The notes beneath the pieces were generated by a model. That model searched no databases. It was not told the origin of the DNA and worked only from the letters and a program-made list of their open reading frames with translations. Position numbers and translations under genes: made by a program. Below are positions 20,146 through 28,390 of a stretch of DNA of 64,000 bases, piece by piece; positions within the stretch are counted from its first letter, which is position 1, and every line of letters starts with the position of its first letter. Origin of the DNA: Pseudoxanthomonas sp. YR558 (GTDB taxonomy: Bacteria; Pseudomonadota; Gammaproteobacteria; Xanthomonadales; Xanthomonadaceae); contig NZ_FPCI01000001.1 in the NCBI RefSeq assembly GCF_900116385.1, positions 2,329,501-2,393,500 on the forward strand, written 5' to 3'.

Positions 20146-20451
20146 TCAGGCGTCGGCCGGTTTCGGCGGCAGCTTGATGACCTGTCCCGGGAAGATGCGG
20201 TCCGGATCTTCGATGACGTCGCGGTTCGCTTCGAAAATCTGCTTCCACGCATTGGCGCTACCGTAGTGCGCCTTCGCGATCTTGGAGAGCGTGTCGCCCT
20301 TCTCGATGGTGTAGCTCTGCTCGCCGATGATCTCTTCAGTGCTGTCGACGCGCGCAGTGACACCGGAGAAATCCGCTTTCTCCACGATCTGTTCGGTCGA
20401 ATCCACCTTCGCGGTCACGCCCGAGAAGTCGGCCTTCTTGTCTGTGCTCAT
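20146..20451 (-). CDS. LysM domain protein with duplicated N-terminal motif
   Basis: 101 residues with a strong ribosome site (AGGAAGGGG). The N-terminus holds two near-identical copies of KADFSGVTAxVDSTEx (around residues 6-21 and 25-40). The C-terminal half is one LysM domain (SYTIEKGDTLSKIAKAHYG to GQVIKLPP). LysM binds N-acetylglucosamine in peptidoglycan. No signal peptide is visible, so it resembles the cytoplasmic YgaU/Kbp type rather than a secreted hydrolase. An upstream in-frame ATG 16 codons earlier lacks support. Confidence 0.88.
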   Translation of the reverse strand: MSTDKKADFSGVTAKVDSTEQIVEKADFSGVTARVDSTEEIIGEQSYTIEKGDTLSKIAKAHYGSANAWKQIFEANRDVIEDPDRIFPGQVIKLPPKPADA

Positions 20452-20514
20452 TGCAACCACCCCTTCCTGGCGGGCTGTTGGGATGAGCAAGCGTTGCACG
20501 CGCGTTGTTAAGAA

Positions 20515-20543
20515 ACCATAGCGCGGGCGTGAAATCGCCTCAA
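20515..20543 (-). promoter_or_regulatory. Sigma-70-like promoter of the LysM operon
   Basis: On the minus strand TTGAGG (20538-20543), a 17-bp spacer and TATGGT (20515-20520) lie 64 bp upstream of the LysM start codon. Spacing is ideal and both boxes match at four or five positions. Confidence 0.5.
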
Positions 20544-20560
20544 TTGTTAGACGTGCAACA

Positions 20561-21376
20561 TTACTGTCGCAGATCGCGCTTCATGAGCGGGACATTCATG
20601 TCGTCGGTGGCTCGCCAGGGATTGATGTCCAGGCCGCCGCGACGGGTGTAACGCGCTTCCACCGACAGCGACGCCGGTCGGCAATGCGCGAGCAGATCGT
20701 GAAAAATCCGTTCGACGCACTGCTCGTGGAATTCGGCATGGTCACGGAAGCTCACCAGGTAACGCAGCAGTTCGACGCGGTCGATGCGCGGGCCCCGGTA
20801 GCGGATCACCACCGTGGCCCAGTCGGGCTGACCGGTGACCGGGCAATTCGACTTCAGCAGTTCGGATAACAGCACCTCGTCGACCAGCACTTCCGGATCG
20901 GCGGCCAGGAAGTCCGCGCGCGGCGGACCGTAGTAGTCGATCTCCACATCCAGGCCGTCGAGGGAGTCGCCTTCCGGTGCGTCCGCCATCGGCGGCAGGC
21001 CCAACGCCACGCCGACGTCGGCGCCGGCGCGCGCCGATAGATCGGTGGCGATGCGCTCGAGCACCGCGGCATCGCTGTTGAAGCGCGTGCTGTTGAGCGA
21101 GTTGAGGTAGAGCTTGAGCGATTTGGATTCGATCAGGCACGGCGACGTGCACGGGACGGTCAGCGTGGCGGTCGCCACGCGCGGCTTGCCCCGGGCATCC
21201 AGCCAGCTCAACTCGTACGCATGCCAGCGGTCGTGGCCGACGAACGGCAAGGCATCGGCGGCGATGCCGATCTCATCGCGCGCGCCCTGGCGCGGGATCG
21301 GGAAGAGGAGGGTGGGGTCGTACTGCGTCGGGTACGCGACCTCGCGGCCCAACGAGGAATCCTGGGGAGTGCTCAT
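20561..21376 (-). CDS. queF: NADPH-dependent 7-cyano-7-deazaguanine reductase
   Basis: 271 residues, the long (YqcD/QueF type II) form. The catalytic segment [19 protein letters not shown] contains the thioimide-forming Cys and the QueF NADPH-binding motif; the second half includes [19 protein letters not shown] and [10 protein letters not shown]. It reduces preQ0 to preQ1 for queuosine in tRNA. Start follows a TAGAAT box by six bases, so the mRNA is likely leaderless. A QueC-like ATPase elsewhere in this window (51.6 kb) is probably not its pathway partner. Confidence 0.95.
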   Translation of the reverse strand: MSTPQDSSLGREVAYPTQYDPTLLFPIPRQGARDEIGIAADALPFVGHDRWHAYELSWLDARGKPRVATATLTVPCTSPCLIESKSLKLYLNSLNSTRFNSDAAVLERIATDLSARAGADVGVALGLPPMADAPEGDSLDGLDVEIDYYGPPRADFLAADPEVLVDEVLLSELLKSNCPVTGQPDWATVVIRYRGPRIDRVELLRYLVSFRDHAEFHEQCVERIFHDLLAHCRPASLSVEARYTRRGGLDINPWRATDDMNVPLMKRDLRQ

Positions 21377-21382
21377 GCCGCC

Positions 21383-21418
21383 ATTCTACGGACGGCGCCT
21401 AAAGCGGCGGTGTATAAC
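21383..21418. promoter_or_regulatory. Back-to-back -10 boxes for queF (-) and the I42 gene (+)
   Basis: TAGAAT on the minus strand at 21383-21388 sits six bases before queF ATG. TATAAC on the plus strand at 21413-21418 sits 27 bases before the inhibitor gene ATG. The divergent promoters would overlap in their -35 regions, so the two genes may compete for polymerase. No consensus -35 hexamer is evident for either. Confidence 0.45.
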
Positions 21419-21445
21419 TCCCGGGTCTCCAGCGAGGACGCGACG

Positions 21446-21868
21446 ATGAAGGCATGGCTGGCCACCGGGTTGTGCGTGCTGCTGTCGGCCTGCGCCAGCG
21501 GACCGGCGACGGGCGGCGGGCCGCCGTCCGACATGCTGCCGGACGACGGCATCATCCGGCCCCAGGGCAAGGCGCCCGTGGCGATGCGCGTCGGGCAGGT
21601 GCTGGAGATCGCCCTGACGTCCAACGCGAGCACCGGCTACCAGTGGGAATTCACCGCAGACGGTGCGCCCGTGCTGGCCCGCACCACCGGCCCGGCCACG
21701 CCGCCGCCGATGGATACGCAGCCGCCGATGCCTGGCGCCTCGTCGATCGCGCGCTGGTGGTTCCGCGCGGAGAAGCCGGGCCAGACAACGGTGCGGCTCG
21801 AATACCGGCGGTCTTGGGAGAAGGTGCCGCCGGTGGAAGTGGCCGAGTACGAGATCGAGGTCCGCTGA
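21446..21868 (+). CDS. Chagasin-type (I42) peptidase inhibitor lipoprotein
   Basis: 140 residues with a lipobox (LLSAC) giving a predicted acylated, periplasm-facing protein. The domain shows the chagasin loops: a NASTGYQW segment (family NPTTGY loop), a central GASSIARWWFRAEKPG stretch (family Gxxxxx..F.a...G loop) and a closing LEYRRSWE. Chagasins block papain-like cysteine peptidases. With the I78 inhibitor at 35.6 kb, this window encodes two different exported peptidase inhibitors. Confidence 0.85.
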   Translation: MKAWLATGLCVLLSACASGPATGGGPPSDMLPDDGIIRPQGKAPVAMRVGQVLEIALTSNASTGYQWEFTADGAPVLARTTGPATPPPMDTQPPMPGASSIARWWFRAEKPGQTTVRLEYRRSWEKVPPVEVAEYEIEVR

Positions 21869-21913
21869 CGGCGCCGCAGGGTCGCATTCGCTTTCCGCGC
21901 AAGGCAAAGTGAA

Positions 21914-21937
21914 GCCTCCCCCGAAGGCCAGGGAGGC
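21914..21937 (+). promoter_or_regulatory. Hairpin burying the ribosome site of the MltB-like gene
   Basis: GCCTCCC (21914-21920) pairs perfectly with GGGAGGC (21931-21937). The second arm contains the GGGAGG Shine-Dalgarno sequence five bases before the ATG, so the stem would hide the ribosome site until opened. Confidence 0.5.
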
Positions 21938-21941
21938 CGAG

Positions 21942-23252
21942 ATGACGTTCAACGCGACCTTCCTGCTGCTGTCGATGGCGATGGCGGTGCCCGGCATCGC
22001 ACAGACGCTACCCGCATCCAGCGCGGCGCCGCCGGTTCCATCTCCTGTCTCGCCGTCGCCCACGGTGACAACGCCTGTGCTCGTGCGCGATCCCGTGTAC
22101 GCCGCGTGTATCACCGACCTGCGTACCGTCGCGGAGAAGCGTGGCATCGTACCGGCCAACTTCGACACGTACACGAAAGACCTGGCCGCCGACATGAGCG
22201 TGCTGGACCTCCTGGATGCGCAACCCGAATTCACCACGCCGCTGTGGGACTACCTGGCGGCCCTGGTCGACGACCAGCGCGTCGCCGACGGCCAGGCCAT
22301 GCTGGCGACGCACCGCGACCTGCTGGATCGCGTGGCGCTGGCTTACGGCGTCGATGCCGCCACGGTGGTTGCGGTGTGGGGCGTGGAGAGTGACTACGGT
22401 CGCGTGTTCGGCAAACGGCCGCTGCTGGTGTCGCTGTCGACGCTCTCGTGCTTCGGCCGGCGACAGGCGTTCTTCCGTGGCGAGTTCCTCACCACGCTCA
22501 AGCTGCTGCAGGCCGGCGACATCCGCGCCGAGGGCCTGACAGGGTCATGGGCGGGCGCGTTCGGCCACACGCAGTTCATGCCGAGCACCTATGAGCGCAT
22601 CGCGGTCGATTTCGATGGCGACGTGCGGCGCAACCTAATCGACAGCATTCCGGATGCGCTGGCCTCGACCGCGAACTACCTGGTGACCTCCGGCTGGCGC
22701 ACCGGCGAGCCCTGGGGCTATGAGGTGAAGCTGCCACCGGGCTTCGATGTCACGCAGGCCGGCCGCACCAGCCGCAAGCCGTTGTCGCAATGGACCGCGC
22801 AGGGCATCGCCCGCGTCGATGGGCAGCCGTTGCCTGCGGACGATCGCGCCGCGGCGGTGCTGGTGCCGACCGGCATCGCGGGTCCTGCGTTCCTCGTGTT
22901 CAAGAACTACGACGCGATCTACTCGTACAACGCGGCCGAAAGCTACGCATTGGCGATCGCGCTGTTGGCCGATCGCCTGCGTGGTGGCACGGGGCTGGTG
23001 ACGGCCTGGCCGACGGACGATCCCGGCCTGGGTCGTCCGCAGCGCCGCGAACTGCAGACCCTGCTGCTCGCGCGAGGCCACGCGATCGGCACGGCGGACG
23101 GCATGATCGGCACGCAGACGCGACGCGCGATCGTCGTCGAACAGCAGCGCCTGGGCCTGCAACCCGCGGACGGTCGGGCCGGTGCGAAAATACTCGCTGC
23201 GCTGAAGGCGGAAGGGCCGCCCGTCGCGCCACCGGAGCCGCGAAAGCCGTGA
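21942..23252 (+). CDS. Lytic murein transglycosylase, MltB family, with peptidoglycan-binding domain
   Basis: 436 residues. A signal peptide (cleavage near AQT) and a Pro/Ser-rich linker precede the SLT_2 catalytic domain, with the predicted catalytic Glu in AVWGVESDYG (about residue 149) and the GSWAGAFGHTQFMPSTY motif. A C-terminal PG_binding_1 domain (HAIGTADGMIGTQTRRAIV) ends the protein. Such enzymes cleave peptidoglycan glycan strands to 1,6-anhydro products. GTGA at its end couples translation to the mutarotase gene. Confidence 0.92.
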   Translation: MTFNATFLLLSMAMAVPGIAQTLPASSAAPPVPSPVSPSPTVTTPVLVRDPVYAACITDLRTVAEKRGIVPANFDTYTKDLAADMSVLDLLDAQPEFTTPLWDYLAALVDDQRVADGQAMLATHRDLLDRVALAYGVDAATVVAVWGVESDYGRVFGKRPLLVSLSTLSCFGRRQAFFRGEFLTTLKLLQAGDIRAEGLTGSWAGAFGHTQFMPSTYERIAVDFDGDVRRNLIDSIPDALASTANYLVTSGWRTGEPWGYEVKLPPGFDVTQAGRTSRKPLSQWTAQGIARVDGQPLPADDRAAAVLVPTGIAGPAFLVFKNYDAIYSYNAAESYALAIALLADRLRGGTGLVTAWPTDDPGLGRPQRRELQTLLLARGHAIGTADGMIGTQTRRAIVVEQQRLGLQPADGRAGAKILAALKAEGPPVAPPEPRKP

Positions 23253-24115
23253 GTGCATTACCCGAAGGCGTGACCCAGGAACGCTGGCAGGACATCGACG
23301 TGCTGCGGGTGGAAACCCCGATGTCCCTTGCCCGCATCAGTCTGCACGGCGGACAGGTGCTGTCGTTCGCGCCGACGGGTTTCGACGACCTGCTCTGGGT
23401 ATCGCCGACCACGGCGATGCCGCCGAAGGCGATCCGCGGTGGCGTGCCGGTGTGCTGGCCCTACTTCGGCCGACAGGGACAAGCCGACGATGCACCCCAG
23501 CACGGTCATGCACGCATCTCGCGCTGGCCGTTGACGGACGTGCGGCACGAGGCCGATGGCAGCGTCGTGCTCAAGCTCGCGTTGCCGCTGCGGGATGGCG
23601 TGCCGCTCGAACTGATCCAGACCGTGCATGTCGGTCGCGACCTCCGGCAGAGCCTGGACACGCTCCATCGCGGCGAGGCGCCGGTCGTGCTGACGCAGGC
23701 GCTCCACACGTATTTCCGTGTGGCCGACGCGGCACAGGTGCGTGTCACGGGTCTCGATGGCCTGCGCTATGCGGACAAGTTCGATGGCGACACGCACGTG
23801 CAAGCCGGTGACTGGACGCTGCACGACCCGCGCGACCCGGGCCGCAGCGACCGGATCTATACCGGCACCGGCCATCGATTCGACCTCACCGATCCCGCCG
23901 GTGGCCGCCGCATCCGGCTGGACACCTTCGGCAGTCGTTCGCTGGTGGTATGGAATCCGGGCGAAGCCGGTGCGGCCGCCATCGGCGACATGCCCGACGA
24001 GGACTGGCGGACCTTCGTCTGCCTGGAGGCGGCGAACGCCAGCGAGGACGCGATCGAACTGGAGCCAGGCCAGCGCCACCGCCTGAGCCACGTGATCTCC
24101 GCGACCCCGCTGTAA
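23249..24115 (+). CDS. D-hexose-6-phosphate mutarotase (YeaD family)
   Basis: 288 residues from a GTG overlapping the stop of the transglycosylase gene. The aldose-epimerase fold shows GGVPVCWPYFG, HGHARISRWPL (catalytic His), LHTYFRV and FGSRSLVVWNPG, all features of the YeaD/YMR099c glucose-6-phosphate 1-epimerases. It interconverts the alpha and beta anomers of hexose 6-phosphates in the cytoplasm. Coupling to a cell-wall hydrolase gene is unexplained. Confidence 0.92.
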   Translation: MSALPEGVTQERWQDIDVLRVETPMSLARISLHGGQVLSFAPTGFDDLLWVSPTTAMPPKAIRGGVPVCWPYFGRQGQADDAPQHGHARISRWPLTDVRHEADGSVVLKLALPLRDGVPLELIQTVHVGRDLRQSLDTLHRGEAPVVLTQALHTYFRVADAAQVRVTGLDGLRYADKFDGDTHVQAGDWTLHDPRDPGRSDRIYTGTGHRFDLTDPAGGRRIRLDTFGSRSLVVWNPGEAGAAAIGDMPDEDWRTFVCLEAANASEDAIELEPGQRHRLSHVISATPL

Positions 24116-24182
24116 CCCGCCGCGGCGCGCCATCGGCCAGGGCGATGCCCTACACTTGCGCACCTTTTCGCCGGTCCGCTCC

Positions 24183-25430
24183 GTGAACGCCGAAGCCCCC
24201 GCACATGCCGGCCGCCGCGCCGCCCTGATCTTCATCTTCGTCACGGTGTTGATCGACATCCTGTCGTTCGGCGTGATCATCCCGGTGTTGCCGGATCTGG
24301 TGAAGCAGTTCACCGGTGGCGATGCGGCGCGCGCTGCGATCTGGGTGGGTATCTTCGGCACGGTGTTCTACGCCATCCAGTTCATTAGCTCGCCGGTGCA
24401 GGGCGCGCTGTCCGACCGATTCGGACGCCGGCCGGTGATTCTTCTTTCGTGCCTGGGCCTGGGTGCCGACTTCGTATTGATGGCGGTCGCCGGCACCTTG
24501 CCGCTGCTCCTGCTGGCGCGAGTGTTCTCGGGTGTCTTCTCGGCGAGCTTCACCACGGCGAATGCTTACATCGCCGACGTCACACCCCCGGAGCGACGCG
24601 CACAGGCCTTCGGCATGATCGGCGCGGCGTTCGGCGTAGGGTTCGTCATCGGTCCCCTGATCGGCGGTGCGCTGGGGGACATCGATCTGCGTCTTCCGTT
24701 CTGGTTCTCCGCAGGGTTGGCCATGTTGAACTTCCTCTACGGTTGGTTCGTGCTTCCTGAATCGCTTGCGCCGGAGAAGCGGACCAGCCGCATCGACTGG
24801 AAGCACGCGAACCCCTTCGGTTCGTTGGTATTGCTCAAGCGCTATCCGCAGGTGCTCGGCCTGGTCGCCGTCGTCTTCATCGCGAACCTCGCGCACTTCG
24901 TCTATCCCAGCGTATTCGTGTTGTTCGCCGGCTACCGCTTCCAATGGGGTCCGAAGGAGGTCGGCTGGGTGTTGGCCGCGGTGGGCGTCCTGAGTGTCAT
25001 CGTGAACGCCCTTCTGATCGGTCGCGTGGTGAAAAGACTCGGCGAGCGCAGGACACTATTGCTTGGCCTGGCATGTGGTGCGCTCGGTTTCGTCGTTTAC
25101 GGGTGGGCACCGGTCGGTACCGCCTTCCTGCTCGGATTGCCGATCAGTGCGCTATGGGCGCTGGCCACGCCCGCCACACAGTCGTTGATCACGCGTGAAG
25201 TGGATGAGCGCGAGCAGGGGCGCATGCAGGGCGCGCTGATGAGTCTCGCAAGCCTGGCGGGCGTCATCGGCCCGATGATGTTCGCGGGGACGTTCGCGCT
25301 GTTCATCGGAAAAGCCGCGCCCGCCCATGTCCCCGGCGCCCCGTGGTTTCTTGCTGCGATCCTGCTGTTCTGCGGCATGCTGGTGGGATGGCGATTTGCG
25401 CGTCCCAAGCCGCAGGCGCCGATGACATGA
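24183..25430 (+). CDS. MFS transporter, TCR/Tet (DHA1) family
   Basis: 415 residues with 12 hydrophobic segments. Motif A (GALSDRFGRRPVI) lies between helices 2 and 3, and motif C-like GAAFGVGFVIGPLIGGALG in helix 5 marks the drug:H+ antiporter class. The GTG start is preferred over a TTG nine codons upstream; a TACACT box at 24151 may be the -10. Substrate is not predictable; resemblance to TetA is at family level and gives no evidence of tetracycline resistance. Confidence 0.9.
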   Translation: MNAEAPAHAGRRAALIFIFVTVLIDILSFGVIIPVLPDLVKQFTGGDAARAAIWVGIFGTVFYAIQFISSPVQGALSDRFGRRPVILLSCLGLGADFVLMAVAGTLPLLLLARVFSGVFSASFTTANAYIADVTPPERRAQAFGMIGAAFGVGFVIGPLIGGALGDIDLRLPFWFSAGLAMLNFLYGWFVLPESLAPEKRTSRIDWKHANPFGSLVLLKRYPQVLGLVAVVFIANLAHFVYPSVFVLFAGYRFQWGPKEVGWVLAAVGVLSVIVNALLIGRVVKRLGERRTLLLGLACGALGFVVYGWAPVGTAFLLGLPISALWALATPATQSLITREVDEREQGRMQGALMSLASLAGVIGPMMFAGTFALFIGKAAPAHVPGAPWFLAAILLFCGMLVGWRFARPKPQAPMT

Positions 25431-25432
25431 AA

Positions 25433-25456
25433 GAAGGCCGCCCTAGGGCGGCCTTC
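25433..25456. terminator. Bidirectional hairpin between MFS and PepSY genes
   Basis: A perfect 24-bp palindrome of 12-bp arms (GAAGGCCGCCCT and its complement) lies 2 bp after the MFS stop and 25 bp from the convergent PepSY stop. T-tracts are weak, so termination may be partial. Confidence 0.6.
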
Positions 25457-25481
25457 TCCGTTGCGGGACAAGCGCGCTGGA

Positions 25482-25940
25482 TCAATCGTTTTCGACGTGG
25501 ATGATCTCGCCGGTGTTGGCCGCCAGGTGGATCTCGACGTCATTGCCGTCGGCGCGCTCGGCCTCGGCCTTCCAGACGCCGTCGTCGAAGTCGACGTCAT
25601 GCACCTTGGAGTAACCGGCGGCGGCCAGCTTGGCTTTCACGTCATTCTCGCTGAGGTTGGACACCAGCTTCTCGGCCACGATGTCGCCGCTGGCCGGATT
25701 GATGCGCACGTCGACGCGGTCGCCGTTGGCGCTGGTCGCATCGGTTTCCCACTGGCCGTCCTCGAAATCGAGATCGTCGATGTTCGTGTAGCCCTTCTCG
25801 GTAAGCAGCGCGCGGACCTGCGGCTCTTTCAGCGCGTCCTTGCCGGCGGTGGGCGCAGGCGCCTGCGCGAACGCGGCGCCGGACAGCGCGGCTAGAGCGG
25901 CGAGCGTCAACAGGCGATGGCGGTAACGGATGGTCTGCAT
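25482..25940 (-). CDS. Exported protein with two PepSY-like repeats
   Basis: 152 residues. A signal peptide cleaves after AFAQ. Two homologous halves follow: VRALLTEKGYTNIDDLDFEDGQWETDATSANGDRVDVRINPASGDI and VKAKLAAAGYSKVHDVDFDDGVWKAEAERADGNDVEIHLAANTGEI, written here only to describe them as repeats of about 45 residues ending in a D/N-x-G-x-I turn. PepSY domains often act as periplasmic peptidase modulators. It has a good ribosome site (GGAGA). A GGCGTGG-N10-CCACGCC hairpin lies in its upstream region at 25960-25983. Confidence 0.85.
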   Translation of the reverse strand: MQTIRYRHRLLTLAALAALSGAAFAQAPAPTAGKDALKEPQVRALLTEKGYTNIDDLDFEDGQWETDATSANGDRVDVRINPASGDIVAEKLVSNLSENDVKAKLAAAGYSKVHDVDFDDGVWKAEAERADGNDVEIHLAANTGEIIHVEND

Positions 25941-26067
25941 GGAAATCTCCTATCGGGATGGCGTGGACGATCCTGCCCACGCCCGCATCACCCCGAGGTG
26001 AATCCGTGCCGTTGAAACTGAACACTCCACGCCGCGTTCACCCGCATGAGCGCAACGCGAACGTGGA

Positions 26068-27243
26068 TCAGGTACGACGCAATACCAGCAGCGTCACCAC
26101 GCCCGCCACCAAGCCCCAGAACGCGGAGCCGATGCCCGCGAGCGACAAGCCCGATGCCGTCACGAGGAAGGTCACCAGCGCGGGCTCGCGCTCCGCTTCC
26201 TCGCGCAATGCGGCGGCCAGGCTGTTGCCGATGGTGCCCAGCAATGCGATGCCGGCGATGGCGAGGATCAGTTCCTTCGGAAAGGCGGCGAACAAGGCCG
26301 CCACCGTCGCGCCGAACAGACCGACGAGCACGTAGAACACGCCGGCCGCCATGGCGGCGACGTAACGACGCGCTGCATCTTCGTGCGCTTCGCGGCCCAT
26401 GCAGATCGCCGCCGTGATCGCCGCCAGGTTGAGCGCGAACGCACCGAACGGCGCCAGCACCAGGTTGACGATGCCGGTCCAACCGACGACCGGCGAAATC
26501 GGAATCGGATATCCGGACGCACGGATCACCGCCACGCCCGGAACGTTCTGCGAGGCCATCGTCACGATGAACAAGGGCAAGGCGATACCGACGACCGCCG
26601 CGAACGAGAACGTCGGCGTGGTGAAGATCGGCTTCGCCAGTTGCAACGACAGGCCGTCGATGCGCAGCAAGCCGAGCGCGCCGGCGATCGCGATGCCGAC
26701 CAGCAACGTCAGGATCACTGCGTAGCGGGGCAGCAGACGGCGGGCGAGCAGGTAGACCGCGAACATCGTCAGCACCATGCCCAGTTGCGTCTTCATGGAC
26801 GCGAACGCGTCGATGCCGAAGCGCAGCAGCACGCCGGCCAGCATGCCGGACGCCAGCGATACCGGGATGCGGCTGATCATTCGTTCGAAGAAGCCCGAGA
26901 ATCCGCACACGGTGATCAGCAATGCCGACAGCAGGAACGCGCCGATCGCGTCTGACAGCGGCAGCCCGGCGACGCTGCTGATCAGCATGGCCGCGCCGGG
27001 CGTGGACCACGCCGTCACCACCGGCATCCGGTAGCGCAACGACAGGCCGATGCACGTCAGGCCCATGCCCAGGCCGAGCGCCCACATCCATGAGGAGATC
27101 TCTTCCGGCGAGGCGCCCAGCGACTGCGCCGCCTGGAACACGATCACGGCCGAACTGGCGAAGCCGACCAGCACGGTCACGAAGCCCGCCGCGATGGCGG
27201 ACAGGGAAAGGTCTTTCAGCAGATGGCGGGGTGGGGAACTCAT
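26068..27243 (-). CDS. benE: Benzoate/H+ symporter family transporter (BenE-like)
   Basis: 391 residues, nearly all hydrophobic with about 12 segments. Family blocks are TAWSTPGAAML, GYPIPISPVVGWTGI and PFGAFALNLAAITAAICMG. BenE imports benzoate with protons; no benzoate-degradation genes are seen in the window, so the true substrate is open. The gene is preceded on its strand by the MGS gene and a palindromic repeat pair. Confidence 0.9.
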   Translation of the reverse strand: MSSPPRHLLKDLSLSAIAAGFVTVLVGFASSAVIVFQAAQSLGASPEEISSWMWALGLGMGLTCIGLSLRYRMPVVTAWSTPGAAMLISSVAGLPLSDAIGAFLLSALLITVCGFSGFFERMISRIPVSLASGMLAGVLLRFGIDAFASMKTQLGMVLTMFAVYLLARRLLPRYAVILTLLVGIAIAGALGLLRIDGLSLQLAKPIFTTPTFSFAAVVGIALPLFIVTMASQNVPGVAVIRASGYPIPISPVVGWTGIVNLVLAPFGAFALNLAAITAAICMGREAHEDAARRYVAAMAAGVFYVLVGLFGATVAALFAAFPKELILAIAGIALLGTIGNSLAAALREEAEREPALVTFLVTASGLSLAGIGSAFWGLVAGVVTLLVLRRT

Positions 27244-27258
27244 TGCTGCTGCGGTACC

Positions 27259-27375
27259 TGTAGGAGCGACGTAAGTCGCGACCGTAAGAATGAAACTACC
27301 CTCGTCCTGTCGATGCGTGTGGCTCCGGTCTCAAAGAAGTGCCGGCGTGCGGTCGCGACTTACGTCGCTCCTACA
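27259..27375. repeat. Palindromic repeat pair between benE and MGS genes
   Basis: Arms of 26-27 bp (left 27259-27284, right 27349-27375) are the same sequence as at 4696-4807 and are inverted around 64 bp. The right arm overlaps the 3' end of the methylglyoxal synthase gene and supplies its last codons and TAA stop. The AAGAATGAAA flank after the left arm is also conserved. Confidence 0.9.
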
Positions 27376-28244
27376 AGGAGCCCGCGCTTGGTTACGGCCT
27401 CGCACCATCGCTTCGCCACCGGCAATGATGTGGTGCAGACCGCTTCGTCGGTCACCGTGGTCACCGCGCGCTCCAACAACTGGATGTCGGCCTCGTGCTG
27501 GCGCGCCACATGCGGATCCTCGAAGAAGATCACGCGTTGGCAGCGATGCTCCAGCACGCGGTCGGCGATCTGCGCGTCGCCACCGAGCGGACCGCTCTGG
27601 AAGCGTTCCACCCAGGGCACGTCCTGCGGCCAGCCGCGGCTCCACGCCAGTTCGTTGAGGCGCAGGCCGGTGGTGCCGGTCGCCATGCGGTGCGCGAAGC
27701 GGGACAGCACGTCGAAGTGCGCGTCGGCGAACGCGAGCATCTGCGGCTTCATCGCATCGTGCGCGATCAGTGCCAGCGTCTGCGATTCCAGCGCATGGAA
27801 ACGATCGGCGCCACGATCGGGTGCGAAGCCGGCATGGGTGCGTTCCATCTCGATCCAGTCGCGCGCCGAGGCGACCGTCGACAGGAACGGCTTGCCATGG
27901 ATCACGCATTGGCGCTTCAGCGCGGTGGCTTCGGGGAAGATCGAGGACGGATCGACCGGATCGATGAAGTAGATCGCACCATCGAGGCTGCGTTCGGCGC
28001 CTTCCAGCCCGACCACTTCCGCCACCAGCTTCATCAGCCCGCCATCGCGGCCGTACGGATACCGCTTGAGCCCGTCGTAGCCGCGCAGCATGCCGGCGGC
28101 GGCGATCGCATCATGCGTGCGTCCCACCGCATGCAGGGCGAGTTGCAGGTCGCGGATGCCGGGCTCGCAGGCCCGCAACCAGCGGAACAGCGCCGCATCT
28201 TCGGTGTGGTGGTGCAGGCGGTTGGCAGCCAGGCCCAGGCGCAT
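27360..28244 (-). CDS. Two-domain methylglyoxal synthase
   Basis: 294 residues, about twice the usual MgsA length (near 150). The C-terminal half (about 155-288) has the catalytic set: H162/D163 in IAHD, ATGTTG phosphate loop, GPLGGD with D223, FFEDP with D243, H250 and D253. The N-terminal half follows the same strand order but is degenerate: GAE replaces GGD, and the position of H250 is hydrophobic. MgsA turns dihydroxyacetone phosphate into methylglyoxal and phosphate. The last residues (LLVGAT) and stop are written by a palindromic repeat arm. Function is inferred from the intact C-terminal half. Confidence 0.8.
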   Translation of the reverse strand: MRLGLAANRLHHHTEDAALFRWLRACEPGIRDLQLALHAVGRTHDAIAAAGMLRGYDGLKRYPYGRDGGLMKLVAEVVGLEGAERSLDGAIYFIDPVDPSSIFPEATALKRQCVIHGKPFLSTVASARDWIEMERTHAGFAPDRGADRFHALESQTLALIAHDAMKPQMLAFADAHFDVLSRFAHRMATGTTGLRLNELAWSRGWPQDVPWVERFQSGPLGGDAQIADRVLEHRCQRVIFFEDPHVARQHEADIQLLERAVTTVTDEAVCTTSLPVAKRWCEAVTKRGLLVGAT

Positions 28245-28332
28245 GATCGATCTGGAAGAGGGGAGAGTCGCGAGTCTAAGCCAAGCCCCGCGGGGCGTGC
28301 AGGATCAGGCAAGGACGCGGTCGAAATCGGCA

Positions 28333-28360
28333 TTGTCCGCAACAGGAGGCCACCTAGAAT
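28333..28360 (+). promoter_or_regulatory. Sigma-70-like promoter of the alcohol dehydrogenase gene
   Basis: TTGTCC (28333-28338), 16 bp and TAGAAT (28355-28360) precede the gene by 30 bp; GGAG is the ribosome site. Confidence 0.45.
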
Positions 28361-28390
28361 GGCCAACCCATCCCCCGACCGGAGAATTCC

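Noticed and set aside
24183..25430. Tetracycline resistance gene
   Set aside because: Only the MFS family features are visible; substrate cannot be assigned and there is no mobile context.
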